Source of the DNA: Pseudomonadota bacterium
GTDB lineage: Bacteria > Pseudomonadota > Gammaproteobacteria > Acidiferrobacterales > Acidiferrobacteraceae
DNA length: 64,000 nt
Reading direction: 5' to 3'
NCBI GenBank assembly: GCA_021794595.1
Contig: JAJYQN010000133.1
Location: forward strand, 32,775-96,774
The notes beneath the pieces were generated by a model. The model saw only the letters and a program-made list of their open reading frames with translations. It was not told the origin of the DNA and did not search any database. The position numbers and the translations under genes are program-made. Each line of letters opens with the position of its first letter. Positions within the stretch are counted from its first letter, which is position 1. Below, piece after piece: positions 48,981 through 58,522 of the stretch.

Positions 48981-49235
48981 ATGCGCACTTGGCCCGTACA
49001 CGATGCAAAAGCCCGTTTCAGCCAACTGCTGGATGCCTGCGTAAGCGAAGGGCCACAAATAGTCACCCGACGCGGCGAGGAGGCCGCCGTTCTCGTGCCC
49101 ATCGCTGAATGGAAGCGATTAAGCAATAGTGCGCGCCCTTCTCTCAAGTCATTGTTGTTGTCCGACTGCGATCGCGCGGACTTCGCGCTGCCTCAGCGCG
49201 GATCCGCCCGGCGCCGACCTGGCGTAGTTTTGTAA
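48981..49235 (+). CDS. Phd/YefM-family antitoxin
   Basis: 84 residues; TWPVHDAKARFSQLLDAC and PQIVTRRGEEAAVLVPIAEW are classic Phd/YefM. GAGGGAG lies upstream. Neutralises the PIN toxin encoded 7 bases downstream. Confidence 0.93.
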   Translation: MRTWPVHDAKARFSQLLDACVSEGPQIVTRRGEEAAVLVPIAEWKRLSNSARPSLKSLLLSDCDRADFALPQRGSARRRPGVVL

Positions 49236-49242
49236 GCTCACC

Positions 49243-49647
49243 GTGTATCTCCTTGATACCAACATCGTCTCCGAGCTACACAAGGTACGTCCACACGGGG
49301 CCGTGATTTCGTGGCTCGAAGGCGTGGCCGACGGCGATCTTTACCTCTGCGCCGTAACGCTGGGCGAAATACAGGCCGGCATCGAGATGACGCGCGAGCA
49401 AGACGCCGTTAAGGCCGTGGCAATAGAGGCGTGGGCCGATCAGGTTGCCGTTACTCATAATGTGTTACCCATGGATACCGCGACCTTTCGGCTCTGGGCG
49501 AAACTGATGCACCGGCAATCGAATACGGTTTATGAGGACGCCATGATCGCAGCCTGCGCAATCACCCACAAGCTTACCGTCGTTACCAGAAATGTCCGAG
49601 ACTTTGAGCGGTTTCAAATACCACTACTAAATCCGTTCGAGAAATAA
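49243..49647 (+). CDS. PIN-domain toxin, FitB/VapC-like
   Basis: 134 residues from a GTG: LLDTNIVSELHK, TLGEIQAGIEM, VYEDAMIAACA and VTRNVRDFE carry the four PIN acidic positions. FitB-type, pairing with a Phd antitoxin. Not closely similar to the other VapC in this island. Confidence 0.93.
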   Translation: MYLLDTNIVSELHKVRPHGAVISWLEGVADGDLYLCAVTLGEIQAGIEMTREQDAVKAVAIEAWADQVAVTHNVLPMDTATFRLWAKLMHRQSNTVYEDAMIAACAITHKLTVVTRNVRDFERFQIPLLNPFEK

Positions 49648-49683
49648 GATTTTCTCGGGGCAGGATACTGTCGAAGTACGCGT

Positions 49684-49857
49684 TAAGGAATATAGTCTCG
49701 ATCAACTCTGGGGGCTTGGTCGATTGGGGGTCGATCGTGAGCGTGCGCAGCGCGATTATCGTGGAAGGCGCCACCAAAAAGGTATTCATCCCGACCGTGC
49801 GCGGTTTTTGCAAACACAATTTGGCGACCGGTCATGCCCATGCTGGGCCCGGTTTGG
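49684..49857 (+). pseudogene. Relic duplicate of the ATPase/DUF4276 gene junction
   Basis: About 170 bases closely match 51377-51550, that is the last codons of the AAA ATPase and the first about 40 codons of the DUF4276 gene. Shared anchors include TTAAGGAATATAGTCTCGAT and GTATTCATCCCGAC. Scattered substitutions and small indels disrupt the reading frame. It is bounded by the PIN toxin on the left and the IS256 N-terminal relic on the right. Confidence 0.85.
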
Positions 49858-50014
49858 GGTGGCCGGCCCGGTAGCCTTGGCGGCCTTCCTCGCGCCAAGG
49901 GGGCCGGCCTCGGCGTTCTTGTCACCTCGGCCTTAGAACCTCTGGCAGGACCTGTTTCATCAGGGCCCGCCAGAGGTTCTGGTCTTCCGCGATCAAGGCT
50001 TTCTGGGGGACCAT
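49858..50014 (-). pseudogene. IS256-family transposase relic, N-terminal part
   Basis: From an ATG at 50014, the minus-strand translation runs KALIAEDQNLWRALMKQVL PEVL, then an in-frame stop, then EGRQGYRAGH. This is the order of an IS256-type N-terminus (a Q-x-x-x-x-E-x-L helix followed by G-Y-R-x-G-Y/H). Homology stops at about 49858, where the ATPase/DUF4276 relic begins. Confidence 0.65.
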
Positions 50015-50273
50015 GTTGGCGCTATGCTTTCTTGCGGCCACGGTATGGGTACTCCTACAGGATTGGGTTGATCTCGCAATCACCCTCATACCATGACCCT
50101 TTAAGCCCGCCAAGAATTGGCACATAGCATCATACACTGCCCCTAAAAGGCGCGCAGGCAATGGGCCCTGTTGGCGCCCCAAATGGAAGCCCCCAATCCC
50201 TTTTCCCCTGGTACATTAAGGCTGGGAACGGGCGTAAGATCACTCCTGCCGAGAGTCTTCCTAGAGGCAACAC
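50015..50273. other. Upstream region of the ATPase/DUF4276 operon
   Basis: About 260 bp, no supported gene. Probably contains the outer end of the IS256 relic and the promoter of the ATPase gene, but neither could be pinned down. Confidence 0.4.
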
Positions 50274-51434
50274 ATGAAAACCGGGTTTTCGAGACTGCAA
50301 GCAAATGGGTTCCGTCATCTGCGCGAGCTGAATCTGCCGCTTGCGCCCCTCAACGTGCTCATCGGTGCAAACGGGGTCGGCAAAACCTCCATCCTGGAGG
50401 TTATGAGTCTACTGGCGGCATCCGCAGATGGTCATCTTCAGGAGACATTATCCTTGGCTGGCGGTCTCTCAAGCCTCATGACCCGCGACCGCAAGGATCC
50501 GCTGTCCTTAGCGTTGGCCATGCCCATCGCGGGCGAAGAGCCGATTGAATATAGGGTCGACTTACAAGCCGGCGGCTTGGCTTACATGTTGCCCTGTGAA
50601 CAACTGAAACAACGTCGGCATAACTCAAAGGGCAAAGATCCGTTTTTTAAATACATCGACTCGAATGGGCGCGATATCCGGTATTACGATAACGGGGCAA
50701 AAAAGCTGGTGCAGCCCACATGGGAGCATAAACCCCTGGAAACGTCGCTGGCTCAGGTCCCTAACATGTTTCGCGAGCCCGAGCACTTTCGCGAAACACT
50801 AGCCTCTTCGACACTCTACCACGCGCTTGATGTGTCGCCACGAGCACCTGTGCGCCTGCCTCAAGCCATGCAACCAGCTTCGCTGCCGGGGAGAGACGGG
50901 GAAAACCTCGTATCGTGCTTGTACTTTCTGCGCGAAACCGCACGCGACCGCTTCGAAGCGGTCGAGGATACGATTCGGGTCGCATTCCCAAATTTTGAAC
51001 GCATGGACTTCCCTCCGGTTGCGGCCGGCTCTTTGACCATGGCCTGGAAGGAGCGCGATTACACACAACCTATTTATGCGCACCAGCTTTCCGAGGGCAC
51101 ACTGCGGTTCCTCTGGCTTATCACCTTGTTACAAAGCCCGGGGCTCCCGACCGTGACATTGATCGATGAGCCCGAGGTAAGCCTCCACCCAGAGATGCTG
51201 CGCTTACTGGCAGATTTGTTCCGAGAGGCCGCAACGCGTACGCAATTGCTTATTGCCACGCATTCCGAGCAATTGGTCCGATTTCTAGATCCAGCCGAAC
51301 TGATCGTCTGCGATTTGGACCGCGATCAGGGCACCGTGGCGACACGCGCCGACAACATGGATATGGGCGCCTGGCTTAAGGAATATAGTCTCGATCAGCT
51401 CTGGGAACTTGGGCGATTGGGGGGTCGGTCGTGA
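50274..51434 (+). CDS. AAA-family (OLD/AAA_21-like) ATPase
   Basis: 386-residue SMC/ABC-type ATPase. Walker A GANGVGKTS (residues 31-39), signature-like LSEGTLRFLWLITLL, Walker B VTLIDEPEVSLHPE, and H-loop ATHSEQLVRFL. Such ATPases are common sensors or motors in phage-defence operons. It overlaps the next gene by 4 bases. The exact defence type is not identifiable by eye. Confidence 0.9.
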   Translation: MKTGFSRLQANGFRHLRELNLPLAPLNVLIGANGVGKTSILEVMSLLAASADGHLQETLSLAGGLSSLMTRDRKDPLSLALAMPIAGEEPIEYRVDLQAGGLAYMLPCEQLKQRRHNSKGKDPFFKYIDSNGRDIRYYDNGAKKLVQPTWEHKPLETSLAQVPNMFREPEHFRETLASSTLYHALDVSPRAPVRLPQAMQPASLPGRDGENLVSCLYFLRETARDRFEAVEDTIRVAFPNFERMDFPPVAAGSLTMAWKERDYTQPIYAHQLSEGTLRFLWLITLLQSPGLPTVTLIDEPEVSLHPEMLRLLADLFREAATRTQLLIATHSEQLVRFLDPAELIVCDLDRDQGTVATRADNMDMGAWLKEYSLDQLWELGRLGGRS

Positions 51435-52045
51435 GCACGCGCATCGCGATTATTGTGGAAGGCGCCACCGAAAAGGTATTCATCCCGACAGTGCGCAGGT
51501 TTTTGCAAACACAATTGGGCGGCGAGGCCATGCCCAAACTGGACCCTGTACCTTGCCATGGCCGCATACCGACCCACGACGGCTTGCGCAAAAAAGTGAG
51601 CCTGTTACTGTCGGGAAAATTCGCTGCGGACGCCGTGGTGGCGCTCACCGATGTCTACACGGGCACTAGGGAATTTAGGGATGCCAGGGATGCAAAAAAT
51701 AAGATGCGAAACTGGGTCGGAGAGGAGCCGCGCTTTTACGCCCACGCAGCTCAGCACGATTTTGAGGCGTGGTTATTGCCGTTTTGGTCCGATGTTCAGC
51801 GCCTCGCCAAGAGTACCGCACCAAAACCCTCTCCCCATCCTGAACAGGTGAACCACGGCCATCCCCCAGCATACCATCTCAAAGAGGCGTTCCGGGTGGG
51901 CAATGGAGGCCGGTCCTATGTCAAGACGCGTGACGCAGCGAGGATCCTGCGTGAACAGGACCTCACCATGGCGGCAAAAGAGTGTCCGGAACTGAAGGCC
52001 TTCCTGAACACTCTCCTCGGTCTTTGTAGAGCAAAGCTCATCTGA
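51431..52045 (+). CDS. DUF4276-like (TOPRIM-related) protein, putative effector
   Basis: 204 residues: IAIIVEGATEKVFIP at the N-terminus (TOPRIM-like Glu), VVALTDVYTG (Asp) and AQHDFEAWLLPFW, a hallmark of DUF4276. With the upstream ATPase it resembles two-gene systems (e.g. PARIS-like or OLD-like logic) where a TOPRIM-type nuclease is gated by an ATPase. Enzymatic activity is inference. Confidence 0.8.
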   Translation: MSTRIAIIVEGATEKVFIPTVRRFLQTQLGGEAMPKLDPVPCHGRIPTHDGLRKKVSLLLSGKFAADAVVALTDVYTGTREFRDARDAKNKMRNWVGEEPRFYAHAAQHDFEAWLLPFWSDVQRLAKSTAPKPSPHPEQVNHGHPPAYHLKEAFRVGNGGRSYVKTRDAARILREQDLTMAAKECPELKAFLNTLLGLCRAKLI

Positions 52046-52124
52046 GCTCGCTTTGCCTATGCCTTCTGCTCGGGTTATGCGCGCAAGACCCGGTAGTCCC
52101 CCGTTTGAGGTATGGGACTGAGAA

Positions 52125-52730
52125 CTAAAACCCACGACTCAGTAAGGTAAGGAGGAATTCTACGGCCTCGAAGTGCTGCAAGGCCTCGGGTATCGTGCGC
52201 CCCCAGGCGGTAACGCCGTGGTCACGGACGATGAGCGCCGGCAAGGCGTCGGGATTCGCCCCCAGGAACTCTTCGGTCAAGTCGCCTATGTGGGCTACCT
52301 GCGCGTGATTTCGGAAAATGGGCAGAGTGGTCTCGGTGTTGTCGTCCCAAACCCCCAAGGCCTTGACCATTTCAACGCGCGGCAGAACCAGGTGATCGCC
52401 AGATCGAGAAGCGAGCACGGCGGCCACCGAGTGGCCGTGAAGGCAGGCGCCGACCGCTTCTCCCCGCACCCGATAAATCGCGCAGTGAATGCTCGCCTCG
52501 GCCGAGGGGCGAATCACCGGATCAGCGCGCTCCAGAATAGCGCCGTCAGCAATCTTCAGGCGCACGAATTGTTCGGTCGTCAAAGTGCCCTTGCTGACGC
52601 CGCTCCCTGTAACCCAAAAAGACTCCGGGTCGGCGCGCGCACTGAGATTGCCGGCCGTCGCCCACATCCAGCCGCGGTCATAGAATTGGCGCCCGACATG
52701 GGCCAAATGCGTGCGGGGATCGCCGTTCAT
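52125..52730 (-). CDS. mtnB: Methylthioribulose-1-phosphate dehydratase
   Basis: 201-residue class II aldolase-family zinc enzyme of the methionine salvage pathway. ATAGNLSARA, CLHGHSVAAVLA and the second His motif RDHGVTAWG are visible. Last gene of mtnD-mtnW-mtnB, starting 3 bases after mtnW. Confidence 0.93.
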   Translation of the reverse strand: MNGDPRTHLAHVGRQFYDRGWMWATAGNLSARADPESFWVTGSGVSKGTLTTEQFVRLKIADGAILERADPVIRPSAEASIHCAIYRVRGEAVGACLHGHSVAAVLASRSGDHLVLPRVEMVKALGVWDDNTETTLPIFRNHAQVAHIGDLTEEFLGANPDALPALIVRDHGVTAWGRTIPEALQHFEAVEFLLTLLSRGF

Positions 52731-52733
52731 AAA

Positions 52734-53861
52734 CTAATTGAGCCCCATGGCATCAAAAAAGGCGGTGACGGCGGCCTTGGGGCCTTTGGCAAAGTCAAAG
52801 ATCGCCGATCCCGCGTTGATAACGAGGTCGTCGCCATAATCCTGTCTCAAGGCCGGCACGACCTCGGGCTTGATGCCAGCCGAGGGGCCCGGAAAGACGC
52901 GCGGCCAATCGGCATCCGGCGCGCGCAGGGCACTGATGATGGCCTCTTCATCGCCAGCGGAGAAGGGCAGGGAACCGAATCGGGCGGGGTGGAGCACGAT
53001 ATCGGCGCCGGCCCGACGCATGAGCGTGCCGAGCACAAGGCGGTAGTCGATGCCGTGATCGGGGGCCAGACTGAAGGCGCCGGCCAGCGCTGGATGGGCC
53101 ACCAGCGGTACCTGGATCTCGGGGTCGGCAGCCAAGGCCTCGAGGAGCGGGTAGCCGTAGACTAAGACATTGACGAGCAGGGCGTTGGCCCCTTCGGCGA
53201 CCAGGGCCCGGGCCTGGGCCAGGAGCCGGTCCGCACGGCCGGTCACATTGACCGCGTACAGGAAGTCGCGGCCACGACGGTCGCGCATGGCCTCTATAAG
53301 CGGCCGACAGGCCCGCCAGCGCTCAAGCGTTGGGGCGGACGCGAGGTTGCCGAGGATTTCGTCGTCCTTGATGAGGTCGAGCTCGGTATCGGCAACACTG
53401 CGGATCAGTTCGGCGTGGTCGTGCGCGGTCAGTCCCAGGGCCGGCTTAAAAATGGCCATTAAAAGCGGCCGACGGGCTACCCCGACCCGTGTCCGGAGGC
53501 CGTCGATACCAAAGCGCGGACGCGTGCCCACATCTTCCGGCAACATCAGGTCGACAAGCCGGGCGGGGCCCGCCATGCTGTATTTGCCGAATACCATGGT
53601 GAGCAAGGTGCCTATGTCGCCCTCGGTATTCGCGGTGGGGAAACGCACCGTGGCCAGGCTTTCGGTGTCGCCCGACGTGACGCTCAACACCTCCCCGCGA
53701 CAGGCCGCAAGAGCGGCCTCGCGGCCGGCGAAGCGCGCGCCGGTACTCCCCAGGGTCTGGCCGATCGCTATGATCTCGGCCTGCTTTTGCGCATTGACGC
53801 CCGGCGGGAACCGGTAGGTCGCAAGAATGGCGGTAGGATTATTCGACAAGCGTGGCGTCAC
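52734..53861 (-). CDS. mtnW: RuBisCO-like protein, 2,3-diketo-5-methylthiopentyl-1-P enolase
   Basis: 375 residues from a GTG overlapping the mtnD stop. The RuBisCO active-site frame is present: IFKPALGL (Lys175 equivalent), the carbamylation site LIKDDE (Lys201-Asp203-Glu204), VAHPALAGAF (His region), and GPSAGIKP. Flanking mtnD and mtnB mark it as the methionine-salvage enolase (form IV), not a CO2-fixing enzyme. No MtnX phosphatase is encoded nearby. Confidence 0.9.
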   Translation of the reverse strand: MTPRLSNNPTAILATYRFPPGVNAQKQAEIIAIGQTLGSTGARFAGREAALAACRGEVLSVTSGDTESLATVRFPTANTEGDIGTLLTMVFGKYSMAGPARLVDLMLPEDVGTRPRFGIDGLRTRVGVARRPLLMAIFKPALGLTAHDHAELIRSVADTELDLIKDDEILGNLASAPTLERWRACRPLIEAMRDRRGRDFLYAVNVTGRADRLLAQARALVAEGANALLVNVLVYGYPLLEALAADPEIQVPLVAHPALAGAFSLAPDHGIDYRLVLGTLMRRAGADIVLHPARFGSLPFSAGDEEAIISALRAPDADWPRVFPGPSAGIKPEVVPALRQDYGDDLVINAGSAIFDFAKGPKAAVTAFFDAMGLN

Positions 53862-54397
53862 GCCAAGGCAACAGCCGTGTTCGTATAGACGGGCACCCAA
53901 CCTTCCTTGTCGATGAAGTAACGAACGGCCTTGATGCGCGGGGAATCGCGCATCACGAACCAATGCTCGGTACGCGCTGGCACATTGATGTAATCGCCGG
54001 CACTGACCTTGAGCAGCATCTGGTCCCCGGTCGCTGTGACGAACCCGAAGTAGCCGGCGCCATCCAGAACGTAGCGAACCTCATCATCCTCGTGATAATG
54101 GATATCGGCGAATTTGGCGAGCGCGAGAGCGAGATCCGGGATGTCCTCATGTAAAACGATGAGATCGCGGGCCTCGTAACCGAACTCGTCCTGTAAGGAC
54201 CGAAAACGATGATCGACAAGACCCAAGAGTTCGTCTTGTTCGCCCGCCGAGAGCGTCTTCGCAGCTCGCAGTTCGGCAGAACGGGGGGCATCCGGTAACG
54301 GCCAATAGCGAAGCTGGACGCCAAGCGGCGCCAGAAGCTCGGCGATCTCTTGCGGCGCGGTGACAGTGGATCCGCCCTGTAAGCGCAACTCGGCCAT
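53858..54397 (-). CDS. mtnD: Acireductone dioxygenase
   Basis: 179-residue cupin that cleaves acireductone to the methionine precursor keto acid and formate (iron form) or to CO (nickel form). Metal ligands: IHYHEDDEVRY (HxHx4E) and TEHWFVM. First gene of the mtn operon. Confidence 0.95.
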   Translation of the reverse strand: MAELRLQGGSTVTAPQEIAELLAPLGVQLRYWPLPDAPRSAELRAAKTLSAGEQDELLGLVDHRFRSLQDEFGYEARDLIVLHEDIPDLALALAKFADIHYHEDDEVRYVLDGAGYFGFVTATGDQMLLKVSAGDYINVPARTEHWFVMRDSPRIKAVRYFIDKEGWVPVYTNTAVALA

Positions 54398-54408
54398 CTG
54401 TTTTTCCT

Positions 54409-55839
54409 CTAACCTAGGACTGGCTTTTCGGGAAGCTTCTTGCCGGGCGGGCGCACCGGCGAAGCGGGGCTTTGGGCCGGTGGCGCACTCTGCGCCGCCG
54501 GGGCCGTTGGAACCGGCTTCTGCTGGGCGTGGGCGGCTTGCGGGCGGGCACCATGAGTGTGCGGGCGGCGTTCTGGCCGACCACGCGATCCCGAACCCGC
54601 CGACCCTCCCGGGCGCGTTCGAGGTTTCACGCGCTCCCCACGGGGCGCGAACACCGGCCTCTTCAGTTCAACCAGAAGATCGTCGGTCACATGAATCACC
54701 GGGATCTTGTGGCCAATATAGGCCTCGATATCGAGCAGGGAAAAGGCGTACTCGTCACAGGCCAAGCTGATCGCCTCGCCGGCAGCGCCGGCTCGCGCCG
54801 TACGCCCTATGCGGTGGACGTAGTCCTCGGCATCCTGCGGGAGATCGTAATTGAAGACGTGACTTACATCGGTGATATGAAGGCCGCGGGCCGCGACGTC
54901 GGTCGCCACCAAGACCGGGAACCGGCCGGCTTGGAAATCGGCGAGCAGGCTTTGGCGCTTTTGTTGGGGCACATCCCCCGACAACACCGCCGAGGGAAAG
55001 TCGTTCGCGGTAAGCCAGCCCTGAACACGCTCGGCCACATGCTTGGTATTCGTAAAGACCAAGGCCCGGTTGACCTGCTCCCGGCGCAATAGGCCGACCA
55101 GGACCGGCAGCTTCTCCTCTTGCCCGAGATGAAAGAGCCGCTCGCGAACCCGCTCGGCGGTCATTTTTTCCGACTCGATCTGCACAAGCTCGGGGTTATT
55201 CATGTGCTCGTATGCGAGCTCTATGACCCGATAGGAGAGGGTTGCGGAAAACAACATGCTCAAGCGCTCGGCGGGCGGCGGCATACGATGAAACAGATAG
55301 CGGATGTCCTTGATGAACCCGAGATCGAACATCCGATCCGCCTCGTCCAAGACCATGACCTGGAGGGCGCGCAGGTCAAAGACATGCTGCTTGAAGTAGT
55401 CGATAAGCCGCCCGGGGGTCCCGATCAAAATATCGACCCCTTCCTCTATGCCGCGGCGCTGCGTGTCATAGCCGGTCCCGCCATAAGCCAGCTGCAAACG
55501 CAGGCCACACTCCTCGCCCAGAACAAGCGCGTCTTTATGAATCTGAATCGCAAGCTCGCGGGTGGGCGCCAAAATGAGCGCGCGCGGCTGGTTCGGTCGT
55601 CGCCCGGAGACCGGCTCAGAAAGCAGCAGCCGGTTAAAGACCGCAAGCAAAAAGGCGGCGGTCTTGCCTGTGCCGGTCTGCGCTTGGCCAGCCACGTCCC
55701 GGCCCGCAAGGGCCTTCGGCAAGGTGGCAGCCTGGATCGGCGTGCAGTACGTAAAACCCGCCTGAAGTACGCCCGCCAAAACGGGTGCGGGCAATCCAAG
55801 GTCGGAAAAAGCCTGGCTACTGAGGTGGGTGTTGTCCAT
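54409..55839 (-). CDS. rhlB: DEAD-box RNA helicase RhlB
   Basis: 476 residues. Q motif, [13 protein letters not shown] (Walker A), [38 protein letters not shown] and [10 protein letters not shown] are complete. The C-terminal about 75 residues are a basic, Pro/Ala-rich tail, as in RhlB. Start ATG 55839. Adjacent, divergent trxA-rho is the known rhlB-trxA-rho neighbourhood. Confidence 0.95.
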   Translation of the reverse strand: MDNTHLSSQAFSDLGLPAPVLAGVLQAGFTYCTPIQAATLPKALAGRDVAGQAQTGTGKTAAFLLAVFNRLLLSEPVSGRRPNQPRALILAPTRELAIQIHKDALVLGEECGLRLQLAYGGTGYDTQRRGIEEGVDILIGTPGRLIDYFKQHVFDLRALQVMVLDEADRMFDLGFIKDIRYLFHRMPPPAERLSMLFSATLSYRVIELAYEHMNNPELVQIESEKMTAERVRERLFHLGQEEKLPVLVGLLRREQVNRALVFTNTKHVAERVQGWLTANDFPSAVLSGDVPQQKRQSLLADFQAGRFPVLVATDVAARGLHITDVSHVFNYDLPQDAEDYVHRIGRTARAGAAGEAISLACDEYAFSLLDIEAYIGHKIPVIHVTDDLLVELKRPVFAPRGERVKPRTRPGGSAGSGSRGRPERRPHTHGARPQAAHAQQKPVPTAPAAQSAPPAQSPASPVRPPGKKLPEKPVLG

Positions 55840-55985
55840 TAATGGGTTACAATAGCAAAAACAGAGGGCAAGGGGAAACATCTTGCGATGTCTTGCCAAC
55901 GGGAGGCGGTTCTGTCCACAATAGCTCTACTGCAGCGCGTTCCTCTCAATCGACGATTCTCAACATCAACAGCTGGGGCCAACAC

Positions 55986-56312
55986 ATGAGCCAGGGCATT
56001 ATTTACGTGACCGACGACACCTTTCAGGAGGCCGTGCTGAACGCCGCCGGTCCCGTGTTAGTGGATTACTGGGCCGAGTGGTGCGGGCCATGCAAGATGA
56101 TCGCGCCGGTGTTGGAGGAGGTGGCGCGCGACTACAAGGACAAGCTCACTGTCGCAAAGCTCAACATCGACGAAAACCCGGCGACACCCCCGAAGTACGG
56201 CATTCGCGGCATACCGACGCTCATGCTGTTTAAAAACGGAAGCATCGAGGCCACCAAGGTCGGCGCGATGTCGAAGTCCCAGTTGGCGGCCTTTCTGGAC
56301 GACAACCTGTAA
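55986..56312 (+). CDS. trxA: Thioredoxin 1
   Basis: 108 residues; [15 protein letters not shown] active site, [13 protein letters not shown] cis-Pro. Cytoplasmic disulfide reductant. The ATG at 55986 is chosen; the upstream extension to 55842 has no conserved sequence. Confidence 0.98.
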   Translation: MSQGIIYVTDDTFQEAVLNAAGPVLVDYWAEWCGPCKMIAPVLEEVARDYKDKLTVAKLNIDENPATPPKYGIRGIPTLMLFKNGSIEATKVGAMSKSQLAAFLDDNL

Positions 56313-56317
56313 GATGG

Positions 56318-56362
56318 GCACCTTGGCTGCTGCCGCTACTAGACGCTGGGCAACCAAGGTGC
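56318..56362 (+). terminator. Large hairpin in the trxA-rho spacer
   Basis: GCACCTTGG ... CCAAGGTGC, a perfect 9-bp stem with a 27-base loop, right after the trxA stop. No T run follows, so it is not a simple terminator; it could be part of a Rho autoregulatory leader. Confidence 0.5.
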
Positions 56363-56474
56363 TAAGGTTATCTGGTAGGAAGCGCGGTTCCCCTTGCTTT
56401 CTCTTTTCTCAACCCCTTTTCTGATCAGGTCGCGGAATCATCCGCCTTTTCATGCCTGATGGTTTCTCAAAAAA

Positions 56475-57737
56475 ATGACTATGCACCTTTCTGAACTGAA
56501 GCGAAAACCCGCCACCGAACTTGTGGAGATGGCGGTAGCCCTTGACCTCGAGGGCGGAAGCCGACTCCGCAAGCAGGACCTCATTTTTGCGATCCTGAAG
56601 GCCCAGGCCAAAAAAGGCGAGGACATCGTAGGCGAGGGCGTCGTGGAGATTCTCCAGGACGGCTTTGGGTTTCTCCGGTCAGCCGACAGCTCCTATCTCG
56701 CCGGTCCCGATGACATTTATGTCAGCCCAAGCCAGATACGGCGGTTCAATTTGCGTACCGGCGACACGGTGACGGGCAACATCCGGCCACCAAAGGAGTC
56801 CGAGCGGTATTTCGCGCTCCTGAAGGTTGAAAACATCAACTTTCAGTCGCCAGAGGAGGCCCGCAACAAGGTCCTCTTCGAAAACCTGACACCCCTTCAC
56901 CCGAATACCCGCCTCAAACTCGAACAAGCCAACGCCTCGGCGGAGAACCTCACCTCGCGCGTTATCGACTTGATATCGCCTATCGGTAAGGGTCAGCGCG
57001 GTTTGGTGGTGTCGTCGCCCAAAAGCGGCAAAACGGTCATGCTGCAGCAGATCGCCCATTCGATCACGGCGAACCATCCGGAATGCGTCCTGATCGTGCT
57101 CCTCATAGACGAACGGCCGGAAGAGGTGACGGAAATGACCCGGTCGGTACGCGGCGAGGTCATATCGTCAACCTTTGACGAACCGGCGACCCGCCACGTA
57201 CAGGTGGCGGAAATGGTCATCGAAAAAGCCAAGCGCTTGGTCGAACACAAGCGCGACGTGGTCATCTTGCTCGACTCCATCACCCGCTTGGCGCGTGCCT
57301 ATAACACCGTGGTGCCGGCGTCCGGCAAGGTCCTGACCGGGGGCGTCGACGCGAATGCCCTCCAGCGGCCGAAGCGCTTCTTCGGCGCCGCGCGCAATAT
57401 CGAGGAAGGCGGGAGCCTCACGATCCTGGCGACCACCTTGGTCGAGACTGGATCCAAGATGGACGACGTCATCTACGAGGAATTTAAGGGCACGGGCAAT
57501 ATGGAGATCCATCTCGACCGGCGATTGGCCGAGAAGCGGGTCTATCCGGCCATCAACATCAATCGGTCCGGGACCCGTCGCGAGGAACTCTTGATCGACG
57601 CGGGCGAGCTTCAGAAGCTGTGGATTCTGCGCAAGCTCCTGCATCCCATGGATGACGTGGAAGGATCCGAGTTCCTCTTGGACAAACTGAAGGCGACGAA
57701 GAACAACGCCGAATTCTTCGACTCGATGCGCCGTTAG
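56475..57737 (+). CDS. rho: Transcription termination factor Rho
   Basis: 420-residue hexameric RNA helicase. N-terminal [21 protein letters not shown]-binding [14 protein letters not shown], Walker [11 protein letters not shown], and the Q/R loops. Full length. It is expected to regulate its own leader. Confidence 0.98.
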   Translation: MTMHLSELKRKPATELVEMAVALDLEGGSRLRKQDLIFAILKAQAKKGEDIVGEGVVEILQDGFGFLRSADSSYLAGPDDIYVSPSQIRRFNLRTGDTVTGNIRPPKESERYFALLKVENINFQSPEEARNKVLFENLTPLHPNTRLKLEQANASAENLTSRVIDLISPIGKGQRGLVVSSPKSGKTVMLQQIAHSITANHPECVLIVLLIDERPEEVTEMTRSVRGEVISSTFDEPATRHVQVAEMVIEKAKRLVEHKRDVVILLDSITRLARAYNTVVPASGKVLTGGVDANALQRPKRFFGAARNIEEGGSLTILATTLVETGSKMDDVIYEEFKGTGNMEIHLDRRLAEKRVYPAININRSGTRREELLIDAGELQKLWILRKLLHPMDDVEGSEFLLDKLKATKNNAEFFDSMRR

Positions 57738-58387
57738 GAAGAAGCGGTCGTTTTCTTGCGCACCACCGTGACACCGTCCCGCACCGTGAGCAGCACGGCA
57801 TCGACGGTGTCGTCGTGGCGCACCTTCCGGTTTAAGGCGGCGATCGCGAGATCGGCCGGGGTCTTCGGGCTCAAGACCTGCCCTGACCACAGGGTATTGT
57901 CGATAATCAGGAGGCCGCCAGGACGCAGAAGCGGAAGTACCCGGTCATAATAGCTCGGGTAATTCTCCTTATCGGCGTCTATGAACGCGAGATCAAACTG
58001 CTCGGTCCGCAAGGCCTCTAGAGTATCGAGGGCCGGTCCCGGACGAATATGGATCTTACGGCCATGTGGCGTGCGGTCAAAAAACCGCTGCGCGATGGCA
58101 ATCGCCTCCGGGTCCTTTTCGCAAGAGACGAGCACACCGTCCGCCGGTAGCGCGGTCGCCATGGTGAGCGCCGAGTAGCCGGTAAAAAGACCGATCTCCA
58201 GGATGCGCCGGGCCGATGTCAACATGACGAGCAGTCGCAGCAGGCCGCCCTCTAGGGGCCCGCTCAACATTTGGGCGTCCGAACGGTGGGCGCGTGTGTA
58301 CTGCTCGAGCTCCTGGAGGACATCTGGCAAAGGCGAGCTGTGACTACGCGCGTAGTCCTCTAAGGCTTGGTTGATGAGTTTTTCCAT
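57734..58387 (-). CDS. SAM-dependent O-methyltransferase, caffeoyl-CoA OMT-like
   Basis: 217 residues. SAM motif [29 protein letters not shown] and [13 protein letters not shown] are diagnostic. ATG at 58387; upstream sequence is antisense to ilvE's leader. Substrate unknown. It ends tail-to-tail with rho (4-base overlap). Confidence 0.9.
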   Translation of the reverse strand: MEKLINQALEDYARSHSSPLPDVLQELEQYTRAHRSDAQMLSGPLEGGLLRLLVMLTSARRILEIGLFTGYSALTMATALPADGVLVSCEKDPEAIAIAQRFFDRTPHGRKIHIRPGPALDTLEALRTEQFDLAFIDADKENYPSYYDRVLPLLRPGGLLIIDNTLWSGQVLSPKTPADLAIAALNRKVRHDDTVDAVLLTVRDGVTVVRKKTTASS

Positions 58388-58522
58388 GGCGCTAGTGTAA
58401 CCCATTTGCGCCAGCCGACGAGGGGCGCGCGGTCCCCGTTGCGCAGTCGGTTTTTTCGGTTCAGTATGGCGCGGTTTTGATGGGAACGTATCAGTTATAT
58501 CGCATTCAGAGGGGGTTATTTT

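Noticed and set aside
49922..50182. 86-codon minus-strand frame as an intact gene
   Set aside because: Only its last about 30 codons match an IS256 N-terminus, and homology continues beyond its stop codon; a pseudogene.
52173..53165. 330-codon plus-strand frame opposite mtnB-mtnW
   Set aside because: Crosses two real genes on the other strand and shows no conserved sequence.
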